Notes under the pieces: model-generated
The model's database searches: none
Told to the model about the DNA's origin: nothing
The model's input: the letters and a program-made list of their open reading frames with translations, nothing else
NCBI GenBank assembly: GCA_963530515.1
Contig: CAUSEC010000019.1
Span: 1-64,000, forward strand
DNA: 64,000 nt
Direction: 5' to 3'
Source of the DNA: CBFFRJ01 sp963530515
GTDB taxonomy: Bacteria > Pseudomonadota > Gammaproteobacteria > Enterobacterales > Enterobacteriaceae
Program-made: the position numbers and the translations under genes
Shown here: positions 25,765 through 35,900 of the stretch, piece after piece
How positions within the stretch are numbered: the stretch's first letter is position 1
Layout: every line of letters begins with the position of its first letter

Positions 25765-26820
25765 ATGAAAATGAGTTATTTACAGGTAGCTGGTCTTAAA
25801 ATTAGCTATGGCGAAAAGGTTGTGCTGCATAATATCGATCTGCACGTCGAGAAAGGCGAGATGATTGCCCTGTTGGGGCCATCCGGCTGCGGCAAAACAA
25901 CGCTTCTCAATGCCCTTTGCGGTTTTATTCCGGTTAAAACCGGGCAGATTACCGTTGCCCGTCGTGATATTACCCACAGTGCGCCGGAGCAGCGCAATAT
26001 CACCATGGTATTTCAAAGCTACGCGCTGTGGCCGCATCTGACGGTGGCGCGCAATATTGGCTATGGACTGAAACTGCGTAAATGGCGTCGTGACGATATT
26101 GACCGCCGCGTCACGGAGCTGCTCAGCATCGTCAATCTGGTCGGGCTGGCGGATGTGAAGGTGACGGAGCTTTCCGGCGGGCAGCGGCAGCGTGTTGCGC
26201 TGGCGCGGGCGCTGGCTATTGAGCCGGACGTGTTGGTACTGGATGAACCCCTGTCGAACCTGGATGCCAAAGTGCGTCTCAACGTGCGCCATGAAATTAA
26301 ATCCCTGCAAAAACGCCTCGGGTTTACCTCATTAATAGTGACCCACGATCAGCAGGAAGCGCTGGTCATGGCCGACCGTATTGCGGTGTTAAATAATGGC
26401 CGGATAGAGCAAATAGGCACGCCGGAAGATATTTATCAGCGTCCGGCAACGCCATTCGTTGCTGATTTTATGGGGGCGGACAATAAAATTAACGTCAACG
26501 ACTTCTTTGCCGCAGAGGATATTTCCCTGAACGCCCAAGGGGAATATTCCGCTGATGATTTCCGTGACTGCACCCTTTATTTTCGTAGCGCCGATGCCGC
26601 ACTTTGTGCATTAACCACCCACGCACCGGACGAGGGGATAACCCTTAATGGCGTGGTGGAGCAAAGTGCGTTCCTCGGCAATTTGTACCGCCACAGCGTG
26701 CGCTGCCGTGACCGCGTATTGCTGGCGGATTCAACCCAGTGCTGGCCGCCGCAGTCATCCGTACGACTGCACGTTCCGTCCAGCGCGTTACATATTTTTC
26801 CATCGTCTCAAGCAAGTTGA
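25765..26820 (+). CDS. ABC importer ATP-binding protein (FbpC/PotA type)
   Basis: The 351-residue ATPase has Walker A GPSGCGKT (38-45), Q-loop VFQSYALWPH, signature LSGGQ (135-139), Walker B VLVLDE (155-160), a switch-region THDQQEA and a C-terminal TOBE-like domain. It energises the importer made with the three following genes. An ATG six bases further on is an equally good start. The order ATPase-binding protein-permease-permease is unusual: most such operons begin with the binding protein. Confidence 0.88.
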   Translation: MKMSYLQVAGLKISYGEKVVLHNIDLHVEKGEMIALLGPSGCGKTTLLNALCGFIPVKTGQITVARRDITHSAPEQRNITMVFQSYALWPHLTVARNIGYGLKLRKWRRDDIDRRVTELLSIVNLVGLADVKVTELSGGQRQRVALARALAIEPDVLVLDEPLSNLDAKVRLNVRHEIKSLQKRLGFTSLIVTHDQQEALVMADRIAVLNNGRIEQIGTPEDIYQRPATPFVADFMGADNKINVNDFFAAEDISLNAQGEYSADDFRDCTLYFRSADAALCALTTHAPDEGITLNGVVEQSAFLGNLYRHSVRCRDRVLLADSTQCWPPQSSVRLHVPSSALHIFPSSQAS

Positions 26821-26849
26821 CTTCATCGTGTTCATTTTGGGGATAGACC

Positions 26850-27989
26850 ATGTTTACTAAAACGAAAGCTGCGGTAGTGACTGCATTGTTTCTGAGCTAC
26901 GGCGCACAGGCCGACACCATCCTGAACGTTGCCACAGCAGGCGATCAGAATATGGTGGATTATGTGAAAACCTGGCTGGGGCCGAAGTTTGAAGCGGCAC
27001 ATCCGGGCGTGAAAGTGCAGGTGGTGGGGACGGGGCCTGGGGATGCTGGCTCCAATAAAATCATCGAGAAACTGAGCGCGCAAAAAGAGAGTGGCGCGAA
27101 GACCTGGGATATTGATGTGGCGGTCGTACATCAGAAAGCCGGTGGCGAGCTGGTGGAAAAGGGGCTGCTGGAGAAATATCGCCAGCAGATTAGCACCGGC
27201 AGCATGGTGAGTGCGGATAACGCCAAAAATGCGCTCGGCGTGAACGTCGACGGCTACGTGATGCCGATGTTCTTAAGCCAGACCGCTATCGCATGGAACA
27301 GCGACGCCATCAAAACACCTCCGGCGTCTTACGATGAGCTGGTGAGCTGGGCGCAGAAAAACCCGCAGGCTTTCGGCTATAACGGCATCAAAAACGGCAT
27401 GTCCGGCGTGAGCTTCGTGGTGGGCTGGATGTACGCCTACGGTACGGATGCCCAGCGTCTGTCGGCACTGCCGTACGATAAAGGTGTGGAGAAAAACTGG
27501 GGCCAGGCGTACGAGAAACTCAAGGCCTTCAATAAGAACGTGACCTTTACGCCAGGCAATGCCGGAACCCTCGATATGCTCAGCCGTGGCGAGATAACCA
27601 TGGGGCCGGTATGGGTGGACATGTTCTACAGCTGGAAAGACCAGGGCAAACTGCCGCCGTCAATCAAACTGGCGCTGCTGTCGCCAGGGATGCCAGGGCA
27701 ACCGATGTACTACGTGACCCCGGCGAAAGCGGCAAACCCGCAGCTGGCGCGTGAGTTTATCGAGCTGGCAACCAGCCCGGACGTGCAGGCTCAGGGGATC
27801 GTAAAACAGTTTAACTGGTACCCAGGCATCGATGCGGAGCACGTGAAGCCGAAGCTGGATCCGGCAACCTGGCAGAAGCTGTTCGCGGAAATTTCCCCGA
27901 AAGCGCTGGCCGATTACGGCAAAAGCTTCCCGATAGCCCCTTACTTTGACGACATAAAAGAGGGCTACGAAAGCCAGGTCGCCAATTAA
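26850..27989 (+). CDS. ABC importer periplasmic solute-binding protein
   Basis: The 379-residue protein has a signal peptide (cleavage after GAQA, about residue 22) and a bilobed binding-protein fold of the FbpA/PotD type (ILNVATAGDQNMVDYVKTWLGPKFEAA...). It determines what the importer takes up. Relatives carry iron, polyamines, phosphonates or sugar phosphates. Its partners on the divergent operon (a phosphodiesterase-like and a phosphatase-like enzyme) favour a phosphorylated substrate, but this is inference. A strong hairpin follows the gene, probably to give excess binding protein over permease. Confidence 0.85.
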   Translation: MFTKTKAAVVTALFLSYGAQADTILNVATAGDQNMVDYVKTWLGPKFEAAHPGVKVQVVGTGPGDAGSNKIIEKLSAQKESGAKTWDIDVAVVHQKAGGELVEKGLLEKYRQQISTGSMVSADNAKNALGVNVDGYVMPMFLSQTAIAWNSDAIKTPPASYDELVSWAQKNPQAFGYNGIKNGMSGVSFVVGWMYAYGTDAQRLSALPYDKGVEKNWGQAYEKLKAFNKNVTFTPGNAGTLDMLSRGEITMGPVWVDMFYSWKDQGKLPPSIKLALLSPGMPGQPMYYVTPAKAANPQLAREFIELATSPDVQAQGIVKQFNWYPGIDAEHVKPKLDPATWQKLFAEISPKALADYGKSFPIAPYFDDIKEGYESQVAN

Positions 27990-28000
27990 CTACCATTGAT

Positions 28001-28040
28001 GCTCAGGCGCGGCAGGACGCCGCCCTGAGCTTTTCTTTTT
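28001..28040 (+). terminator. Hairpin with T-run between binding-protein and permease genes
   Basis: GCTCAGG-c-GCGGC pairs with GCCGC-CCTGAGC (ending at 28030), followed by TTTTCTTTTT. It is a strong intrinsic terminator by form. As the permeases continue 19 bases later on the same strand, it probably acts as a partial terminator or 3'-end stabiliser. Confidence 0.75.
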
Positions 28041-28058
28041 GCTGACACCAGGTTTGCT

Positions 28059-28889
28059 ATGCGCCGTTCGCTGAAATATCTGTTACTGGTAGCACCCGCC
28101 GCGCTGATGATAGCCGTGCTCTTTTTGTACCCGCTGGGGTTCTCGCTGGTTGCCGCGTTTACCAACGATGCGCGGCAGCTGACCCTGGCACATTTCACTA
28201 AGATCTATGCGCTCTATTCCAGCGATATCATCTTTACGGTAGTGATTGTGCTGACTTCCGTGGCGCTGCTGGCGGTAATATCCATCACGCTCTCGGCGGT
28301 GATCACCTTGTCACCCTGTCGGCCAATTGTGCGCATGCTGGGCTTTTTGTACCGCTTGCCGCTGTTTATTCCTTTTATTGTCGCCGCACAGATGATGCGC
28401 ACCTTTCTGGCCAAAAACGGCCTGATGAACAACGCGCTGGTGGCAACCGATCTGTTTACGCCCATGGAGACTGTCTCCTGGCTGGGCTGGAAAGGGATAA
28501 TCATTACCTTTGTCTGGAAACAACTGGCGTTCGCCACGCTGCTCATCTGCGGCGCGATGGCGTCGCTTGAGCAGTCGCAAATCCTCGCCGCGCGCAATCT
28601 TGGGGCCTCGCGTCCGCGCATTCTGTTCGACATTATTCTGCCCCAGGTGCTGCCTGCTATCGGGGTAGCACTGGTGCTCTCGACCGTAACCATGATGTCG
28701 GTGCTCTCCGTGCCGCTGATGATTGGCGTCGGCACGCCGACGATGATGACCGTGGACATGGCGTTTCGCGTCAACTCCTACGGCGACTATGCGGTAGCCA
28801 ATGCGCTGGGCGTGGTGTCACTGCTGATTTGCGGTGCGCTGTCGTGGTTCTACCTGCGCCATAGCCTGCAACAGAAGGGAGGCGAATGA
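28059..28889 (+). CDS. ABC importer permease 1
   Basis: The 276-residue inner-membrane protein has about six helices and the EAA loop with the conserved Gly (SLEQSQILAARNLGASRPRI), the site that contacts the ATPase. It belongs to the PotB/CysW-type permease family. Its end overlaps the start of the second permease by four bases. Confidence 0.85.
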   Translation: MRRSLKYLLLVAPAALMIAVLFLYPLGFSLVAAFTNDARQLTLAHFTKIYALYSSDIIFTVVIVLTSVALLAVISITLSAVITLSPCRPIVRMLGFLYRLPLFIPFIVAAQMMRTFLAKNGLMNNALVATDLFTPMETVSWLGWKGIIITFVWKQLAFATLLICGAMASLEQSQILAARNLGASRPRILFDIILPQVLPAIGVALVLSTVTMMSVLSVPLMIGVGTPTMMTVDMAFRVNSYGDYAVANALGVVSLLICGALSWFYLRHSLQQKGGE

Positions 28890-29746
28890 TGAAAGAGGTC
28901 AGTATGACATTGCCGGAAACCTGGCTGGCGAAAGGGCGGCGGAAACTGAGTGTGAGTCTGCCGCTGCAGACGCTGCTGTTGATTTTTATGCTGCTGGTGA
29001 TGTTTGGCCCGCTGCTGAACCTGCTTATCTGGACGGTGGCGGAGAGCTGGTTTTTCCCCCATACGCTGCCGAGCCAGTGGGGCCTGAAATACTGGTATCA
29101 GGTGTTCAGCCCCTACAGCGATGTTTCCGGCTCGATGCTCACCAGCGTACTGATTGCGCTGCTGTCGGTGGTGGTGTGCCTGTTGATTTCCGTGCCCGCA
29201 GGCTATGCGCTTTCACGGCGAGGCATGCCGCTGCGGGTGCTGTTCATGCTGCTGTTTTTGATTCCACAGGCGTTTCCGAACCTGACGGTGTACATGAATA
29301 TCGCCCGGCTTTTCTATCAGTGGGGTCTGAACGGTACCATTGCCGGCGTGGTGCTGGTGCACAGCATGCACGGCCTGATGTACTCGGTATGGATCTGCGT
29401 GGCGGCCTTTTCCGCCGTAGACCCGTTGCTGGCGAGGGCGTCGCGTAACCTCGGTGCCGGGCCGGTTTACACCTTCTGGCATATTGTGCTGCCGCAGGCC
29501 GCACCGGGCATTATTGCCGCCAGTATTTTTGTCTTCCTCGAATCGCTGGATGAATTCACCGGTACCTTTTTCGTCGGCGCACCGGATATCTCCACACTAC
29601 CGCTGCTCTTGTACAACGCCAGCATGTCGGGGAACTATCAGGTCTCGTCCATTACTGCGCTGATTCTGCTGGTGCCGTCGCTGTTGTTTATGCTGGTCAT
29701 CAATAAGTTTATGCGCCCGGAGATGCTGTCAAAGCTGGGCAAATGA
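28886..29746 (+). CDS. ABC importer permease 2
   Basis: The 286-residue protein has about six helices and an EAA loop (AVDPLLARASRNLGAGPVYTFW). It is the partner of the preceding permease, like PotC or FbpB halves. GGGAGG lies four bases before the first ATG; an alternative ATG at 28904 has GAGG five bases upstream, so the N-terminus is uncertain by six residues. It is the last gene of the importer operon. Confidence 0.85.
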   Translation: MMKEVSMTLPETWLAKGRRKLSVSLPLQTLLLIFMLLVMFGPLLNLLIWTVAESWFFPHTLPSQWGLKYWYQVFSPYSDVSGSMLTSVLIALLSVVVCLLISVPAGYALSRRGMPLRVLFMLLFLIPQAFPNLTVYMNIARLFYQWGLNGTIAGVVLVHSMHGLMYSVWICVAAFSAVDPLLARASRNLGAGPVYTFWHIVLPQAAPGIIAASIFVFLESLDEFTGTFFVGAPDISTLPLLLYNASMSGNYQVSSITALILLVPSLLFMLVINKFMRPEMLSKLGK

Positions 29747-29841
29747 TGAAGGAAAATTCGAGCTTTTTTTAGCGAGGAACGGAAGTCATATCTGATAACG
29801 AAATGGCTACCAAATCGTTGCCTATTTAATTAGTCGCCTGT

Positions 29842-30900
29842 CTACTGAAACGGCAGCGATATTTTGAACCCGGCACCACCTAACTTGCCAGGGAAATAGA
29901 CAATGGATCCCTGATGCGCGTGAACAATAGAATTCACCACCGCAAGGCCCAGCCCTGAACCCCCATGTTCCCTGGAGCGGGAATCTTCAGCCCGTTTAAA
30001 GGGTTCGAACAAGGAATCGACGAGTGAATCAGGCACGCCGGGGCCTTCATCTTCAATCGTGATAATGGCGTTATCGTTCTCCGCATAACAGGCAATCATC
30101 ACGATCCCGGATACGGCGTATCGACGCGTATTGTCCATTAACGCCAGCATAGCCTGACGAATTCTCATGGCATCACCGGACAAATAAATATCGTCCAGGC
30201 GTAAGACAGGGGTGATTTTTCGTTCTTTCAGTGAAGGGGTGATGATCTCCGTCACCGCCGTGATCTCCTGGCTAAGGTCGACGATTTCCTTACGCAGGGT
30301 CAGGTAGCCACTGTCGGCCAGGCTTATTGTGCGGAGATCTTCAATTAAGCGCATTAATCCATCAGTTTGCTTGAGTAAATTCGCAAACAACGCCGGTTCA
30401 GGCTGGAACAAACCGTCAGCCAGCCCCTGCAGGCGGCCATGAAGGATGGTTATCGGTGTTCTTAACTCATGCGCAATAGCGGCATTCCACGTTTTTATTT
30501 CGCCGGAAGTCGTTTCCAGCCGTTCCGCCATGATATTGAAATCACTGATCAGTGCTGCGGCTTCTTTTATTTTAACCTCACCGACATTGGCTCTTGCACT
30601 CAGCGTACCGCTGGCGATTTTTCGGGTGGTATCAGCCAGTGAAATCAGCGGATAGAGCAGATGTTTTGAAAACTTAAATGCCACAAGAAGAGACGCAAAA
30701 AGAGAAAAAAATAATCCCAGTGCTAATTGAAGCCAGTCATAACCGGTCATGGTGTAGTCATCATAAAGATCTTTCTGGCCCAGCCAGTTGACTAATATCC
30801 ATGTGGTAATGAAGTAGACAAAAAATGAAATTGCCGTTGAATAGAGGGTCACTTTCAACATCAAAATAGCCAGTGCACTGTTAAGTTTTGACTGTCTCAT
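29842..30900 (-). CDS. AdeS-like sensor histidine kinase
   Basis: The 352-residue kinase has helices at about 10-40 and 57-75 around a very short periplasmic loop, a HAMP domain, phosphoacceptor His144 in AIAHELRTPI followed by GRLQGLADGLF, and ATP-binding boxes DEGPGVPD and HGGSGLGLAV. It closely resembles AdeS, which controls the AdeABC pump in Acinetobacter. The response regulator gene ends one base before its start, and the divergent AdeAB-like pump is the obvious target. Confidence 0.87.
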   Translation of the reverse strand: MRQSKLNSALAILMLKVTLYSTAISFFVYFITTWILVNWLGQKDLYDDYTMTGYDWLQLALGLFFSLFASLLVAFKFSKHLLYPLISLADTTRKIASGTLSARANVGEVKIKEAAALISDFNIMAERLETTSGEIKTWNAAIAHELRTPITILHGRLQGLADGLFQPEPALFANLLKQTDGLMRLIEDLRTISLADSGYLTLRKEIVDLSQEITAVTEIITPSLKERKITPVLRLDDIYLSGDAMRIRQAMLALMDNTRRYAVSGIVMIACYAENDNAIITIEDEGPGVPDSLVDSLFEPFKRAEDSRSREHGGSGLGLAVVNSIVHAHQGSIVYFPGKLGGAGFKISLPFQ

Positions 30901-31599
30901 CTATTTTCCTAGCCTGTAACCAAAACCTCTTACGCTTTCAGGAACACCCGGCAGACCCGCCATTTCGAGTTTTTTACGTAATTTACTGATATGGCTATCA
31001 ACGGTTCGCTCAAGGGCATCTCTTTCTGTAAAACAGGCCTCCATGAGTTCCTGACGGCTGAACACCTTGCGGGGCTGTTTAATCATATGAAGCAGCAGTT
31101 TGAATTCGGTGGTTGTCAGTTCATGACCAATATCTTTTTCCGTGCCTGAGAGAATAACTCGGTGCTCATCTAACTGGACCTCAAGGTAATCCGTTTTATA
31201 AGACGAGGGTTTGACGGGGGCATCATTGAACAGCGTTCGGCGTAAAACTGCGCGTATTCTTGCCACCAGTTCTGCAGGATTAAAAGGTTTTACAACATAA
31301 TCATCAGCACCAATTCTGAGTGCGGATAATTTGTCGGCGTCATCATCATTGGCCGTTAACATAATAATGGGCGTGTTGCTTTTTTTACGGATTTCCGTCA
31401 GCACGCTCCATCCGTCCATTCCAGGCATACGGATATCAAGAACGATCAGTGAAGGTGCATGTTGAGCGTGATAATTAATCGCCAGTGCGCCGGTATTGGC
31501 ATGGATAGCGTCCAGGCCATCGCGACGCAGATAAGCGATAACAATATCTGCAATCTCAGCATCATCTTCAACAACTAAAACGAGCGGTATCTTATTCAT
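30901..31599 (-). CDS. AdeR-like OmpR-family response regulator
   Basis: The 232-residue protein has a receiver domain (acidic Glu11-Asp12-Asp13, phosphoacceptor Asp55 in LIVLDIRMPG, DDYVVKPF) and a winged-helix domain ending in RGFGYRLGK. It is divergent from the adaptor/RND genes across a 159-base gap that holds an inverted repeat. By analogy with AdeR it probably activates the pump. Confidence 0.88.
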   Translation of the reverse strand: MNKIPLVLVVEDDAEIADIVIAYLRRDGLDAIHANTGALAINYHAQHAPSLIVLDIRMPGMDGWSVLTEIRKKSNTPIIMLTANDDDADKLSALRIGADDYVVKPFNPAELVARIRAVLRRTLFNDAPVKPSSYKTDYLEVQLDEHRVILSGTEKDIGHELTTTEFKLLLHMIKQPRKVFSRQELMEACFTERDALERTVDSHISKLRKKLEMAGLPGVPESVRGFGYRLGK

Positions 31600-31624
31600 A
31601 ACTGCCTATCCTGGTCGAAAAAAA

Positions 31625-31682
31625 CCGTTTTGTTAAGAATAAAAATTATATTTTTACTCTCCATCTGATCTCCACAAAACGG
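31625..31682. promoter_or_regulatory. Inverted repeat in the divergent AdeR-like/pump promoter region
   Basis: CCGTTTTGT (31625-31633) and ACAAAACGG (31674-31682) are perfect 9-base complements separated by 40 bases, with an AT-rich AAAAATTATATTTTT palindrome between them. This suits a response-regulator operator or looping site. It is a candidate only. Confidence 0.45.
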
Positions 31683-31758
31683 GCAACAAATCTTAAACAT
31701 CATGGGTTAATTTGCATTTTTATTATGCATCGCTTGCTTTGACCCGGATAGGTTTTTT

Positions 31759-32859
31759 ATGAGTAATAAAGTTTATGTCTTATTAATTGCCGCCGCTGTG
31801 GCATTGTCCACCGGGTGTGATACGAGTCCCCAGGATGCGCTCACCGATCAGCCTGCGCAGCAACCTGTTCGGACGATGACACTTCAGCCGACCGATATCA
31901 TTTTAGAACAGACCTGGCCTGCGCGCATAAGCGCCAACAGAACGGCGGAGATCAGGCCTCAGGTGGGGGGCATCATCAAATCCCGACTCTTCACTCAGGG
32001 TTCGGAGGTGCGTGCCAACCAGCCTTTATTTCAAATCGATGAAGCACCTTTTAAGGCGGATGTCGAAATGGCTACAGCGGCACTTACCAAAGCGCAGGCT
32101 GCCTTTCATCAGCTCCAGCTCCGTGCAACACGCCTCTCCCAACTTCAGTCTTCCGGGGCAGTCAGTCGTCAGGATATTGATGACGCAAAGGCCAATGCCA
32201 CACAGGCTGCAGCCAGCGTTGCAGAGGCGACAGCCGCGCTGAACAGAAAAAAACTCTCACTGGCGTACACGACGGTAAGAGCGCCGATTGATGGCCGTAT
32301 CGATCAGGAATTCGTCACCGAAGGCGCACTGGTGAGTGCCGGTAATAGCCAGGCGCTGGCGACCGTTCAACAAATCAACGAGGTGTACATTGATGCCAGA
32401 TTACCGGCAGCGGAAGTGAATAAGCTCATGCAGGATGCGTCGGCACAAAACAGGGTGCTGACCCTGCTTGATGATAATGGGCAGTCCTATGGCGTTAAGC
32501 CGAATATTTTGTTCTCAGGTATCAATGTCAATAATGAAACCGGAGACGTTGTGTTAAGAGCGGTCACCCCTAACCCAGGCAAAAAATTGATTCCTGGAAT
32601 GTATGTACGCCTCAAAATCACCCAAACCGTGAATAAAAATGGATTACTGATTCCGGTTGAATCGGTGCAGCGCAAGCAGGGGGAAGTCTTTGCCTGGTAT
32701 GTCGACAGCAAAGGCATTGCATACCAGAAAAAGATTCAGCTTGGGGAACAGACGGGCCAGCATTTTATTGTTAAAGGTGGTCTTAAAGCGGGTGAGAATA
32801 TTGTGATAGAGGGTCAGGATAAACTTCAGGACGGGATATCAGTGAACAGTAATGGCTGA
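31759..32859 (+). CDS. RND pump adaptor lipoprotein, AdeA/AcrA-like
   Basis: The 366-residue protein has a lipoprotein signal with lipobox LSTGC (Cys20), lipoyl halves (GSEVRANQPLFQID and VRAPIDGRIDQEFVTEGALVSAG) around a coiled-coil hairpin, and a C-terminal beta-barrel/membrane-proximal domain (VESVQRKQGEVFAWYV). It would link the RND transporter to TolC. The transporter gene follows after 51 bases. No outer-membrane channel gene is present. Confidence 0.88.
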   Translation: MSNKVYVLLIAAAVALSTGCDTSPQDALTDQPAQQPVRTMTLQPTDIILEQTWPARISANRTAEIRPQVGGIIKSRLFTQGSEVRANQPLFQIDEAPFKADVEMATAALTKAQAAFHQLQLRATRLSQLQSSGAVSRQDIDDAKANATQAAASVAEATAALNRKKLSLAYTTVRAPIDGRIDQEFVTEGALVSAGNSQALATVQQINEVYIDARLPAAEVNKLMQDASAQNRVLTLLDDNGQSYGVKPNILFSGINVNNETGDVVLRAVTPNPGKKLIPGMYVRLKITQTVNKNGLLIPVESVQRKQGEVFAWYVDSKGIAYQKKIQLGEQTGQHFIVKGGLKAGENIVIEGQDKLQDGISVNSNG

Positions 32860-32910
32860 AATAAAACCTGAGAAAAACGATCTCTTTATTTTTAATGAAA
32901 GGACATCCTG

Positions 32911-35900
32911 ATGTCGCAGTTTTTTATACAGCGCCCGATCTTTGCCTGGGTGATTGCTTTATTTATCATTCTTTTTGGATTAATTGCGATTCCTCAATTA
33001 CCGGTCGCACAATATCCTTCGGTGGCGCCGCCGAGCTTGTCAATTTCGGTGAGCTATCCGGGCGCAACACCGCAAACCTTGAATGATTCTGTTGTCTCTT
33101 TGATTGAACGTGAGCTTTCCGGGGTTGACGATCTGCTCTATTTTGAATCATCCAGCGATGTGTCGGGTTCCGCGACGATCACCGTGACCTTTAAGCCTGG
33201 AAAAGACATTAAGCTTGCTCAGGTGGATGTTCAGAATCAGATCAAAATTGTTGAACCGCGTTTACCCCAGGCGGTTCGCCAGAACGGGATCAATGTAGAA
33301 GCCGCGTCAGCAGGTTTTCTGATGATTGTGGGCCTGCGCTCCACGGCGGGTACGTTTAGCGAAGCTGACCTGAGTGATTATATGGCGCGAAATATCACAG
33401 AAGAGCTGCGCAGAATTGAGGGGGTGGGCAAGGTTCAGTCGTTCGGATCAGAAAAAGCCATGCGTATCTGGCTGGATACGGCAAAACTGGTTTCTTACCA
33501 CCTCACCGTCAGCGACGTTGTGACTGCCATTACTCAACAAAACGCCCAGATAGCCCCCGGCAAAGTGGGGGATTCCCCGGCTATTGCAGGCCAGCGGTCG
33601 GCTTTTCCGCTCACGGTTAGCGGGCAGTTGGGCACGCCTGAGGAATTTCGCGATATTGTCCTCAAGGCCAATATCGACGGCTCTAAGGTATTAATGGGGG
33701 ACGTTGCTCAGATAGACGTTGGCCTGCAAAGTTACTCTTTTGCAACCCGCGAAAATGGGCAACCTTCAACCGCTCTGGCTATCCAGCTTTCTCCGGGTGC
33801 GAACGCGGTTAAGACCTCTACGGCGGTGCAAGAGCGGATGGCGGAATTATCAAAAGCCATGCCGGAAGGCATGGTCTATTCCATTCCGTTTGATACCGCC
33901 CCCTTCGTGAAAGTGTCTATCGAGAAGGTGATTCATACGTTTATTGAAGCCATGATACTTGTCTTCATTGTGATGTATCTGTTTTTGCAAAATGTACGCT
34001 ACACCTTTATTCCCGCCATTGTGGCGCCCGTTGCTTTGCTGGGCACATTTGCCGTCATGATGGTCGCCGGGTATTCCATTAATGTGCTGACGATGTTCGG
34101 CATGGTGCTGGCGATTGGCATCATTGTTGATGACGCGATTGTTGTCGTCGAGAACGTCGAACGATTAATGGCGGAAGAAGGGTTGTCACCCCGCGATGCC
34201 ACCATAAAAGCCATGCAGGAAATTACCGGGGCCGTTGTGGGCATCACGCTGGTGCTTACGGCCGTATTTATTCCGATGGGATTAGCGTCCGGTTCGGTTG
34301 GGGTGATTTATCGGCAGTTTACCCTCGCCATGGCGGTATCTATCCTTTTCTCTGCATTTTTGGCCTTAAGCCTGACACCTGCTTTATGCGCGACATTGTT
34401 AAAGCCATTGCCACCCGAAGGGCATAAAAAAGCGTGGTTCTTCCGACAGTTTAATCGTGGTTTTGAGCGCCTCACCGCGAAATATGAGACGGGTGTGCAA
34501 AAAGCGTTAACCAAAATGGGCAGGATGATGCTGCTTTATGCCAGCCTCTGCCTCGCGCTGTTTGTCGCGTTTAAAAACCTGCCTTCCTCTTTTCTTCCCG
34601 AAGAAGATCAGGGCTACTTTATGACCATGCTGCAACTGCCTGCGGATGCAACAACCGAACGCACCGAGGGCGTGGTGAAACAATTTGAGAGTGCGTTAGC
34701 CAAACGGCCCGATGTTAATCATAACCTGTCAATTCTGGGGTTCAGTTTCTCGGGTTCTGGAACCAATGCCGCGCTCGCGTTTACCGTCCTTAAAGACTGG
34801 AATGAACGCAGTGGCACGTCTGCGCAAGAAGAGGCGGCATACGCTCAAAACGCCATGAGCCACGTGGCGGATGCGACGGTAATGAGTCTTTTGCCTCCGC
34901 CCATTTCAGAGCTGGGCACCTCGTCCGGGTTTAGCTTGCGCTTAGAAGACAGAGCCGGGAAGGGAAACACCGCGCTGCAAGAGGCACTCAACACGCTGTT
35001 AAATCTCGCCGGGAAGAGCAAGGTCGTCAGCGGCGTTTACCTTGACGGTATGCCGGATGGTCCGAGCATTGGCCTGACGATTGACCGTCAGAAAGCGGAA
35101 ACGATGGGCGTTTCCTTCAGTGACATCAACCAGACGTTGTCGGGCGCGATGGGCTCAACGTATGTGAATGATTTCCCCAATGAGGGCCGTTTGCAGCAGG
35201 TGATTGTTCAGGCAGATGCGCGCTATCGTATGAGTGTGCAGGATATTTTATCCATGTATGTGCGCAACAAAACCGGCGGTGCCGTTCCTTTGTCTGAGTT
35301 TGTTCATGCCAGCTGGCAAACGTCGCCTTTGCAGCTCAATCGCTATCAGGGGTATCCCGCGATGCGTATTACCGGGTCGGCGGCTCAGGGCTACTCCACA
35401 GGTGAGGCGATGGCAGAAATGGAGAAGTTAGCCAGCGCGCTGCCAGCCGGTTTTGCCATTGAATGGACGGGGGAGTCATTACAGGAACAGCAGTCTGGAT
35501 CACAAGCTCCCATGCTGGTCGCGCTCTCGTTACTGGTGGTGTTCCTGGTACTGGCAGCACTTTATGAAAGCTGGTCGATTCCACTCTCCGTGATGATGGT
35601 TGTTCCGTTAGGCATTCTGGGGGCGGTGGTGGCGGTTATCACGCGGGATTTGTCGAATGACGTTTTCTTTAAAGTGGGTCTGATTACTATTATTGGCCTC
35701 TCAGCTAAAAATGCCATTTTGATCATCGAGTTTGCTAAACAGCTTCACTCGCAGGGGGAGAACATTGTTCTTGCCACGATCAAGGCGGCGAAAATGCGTT
35801 TGCGCCCGATTGTGATGACGTCGCTGGCCTTCACCCTGGGCGTCGTCCCGCTGATGGTTGCAACCGGGGCCAGTGCAACCACGCAGCATGCTATCGGGAC

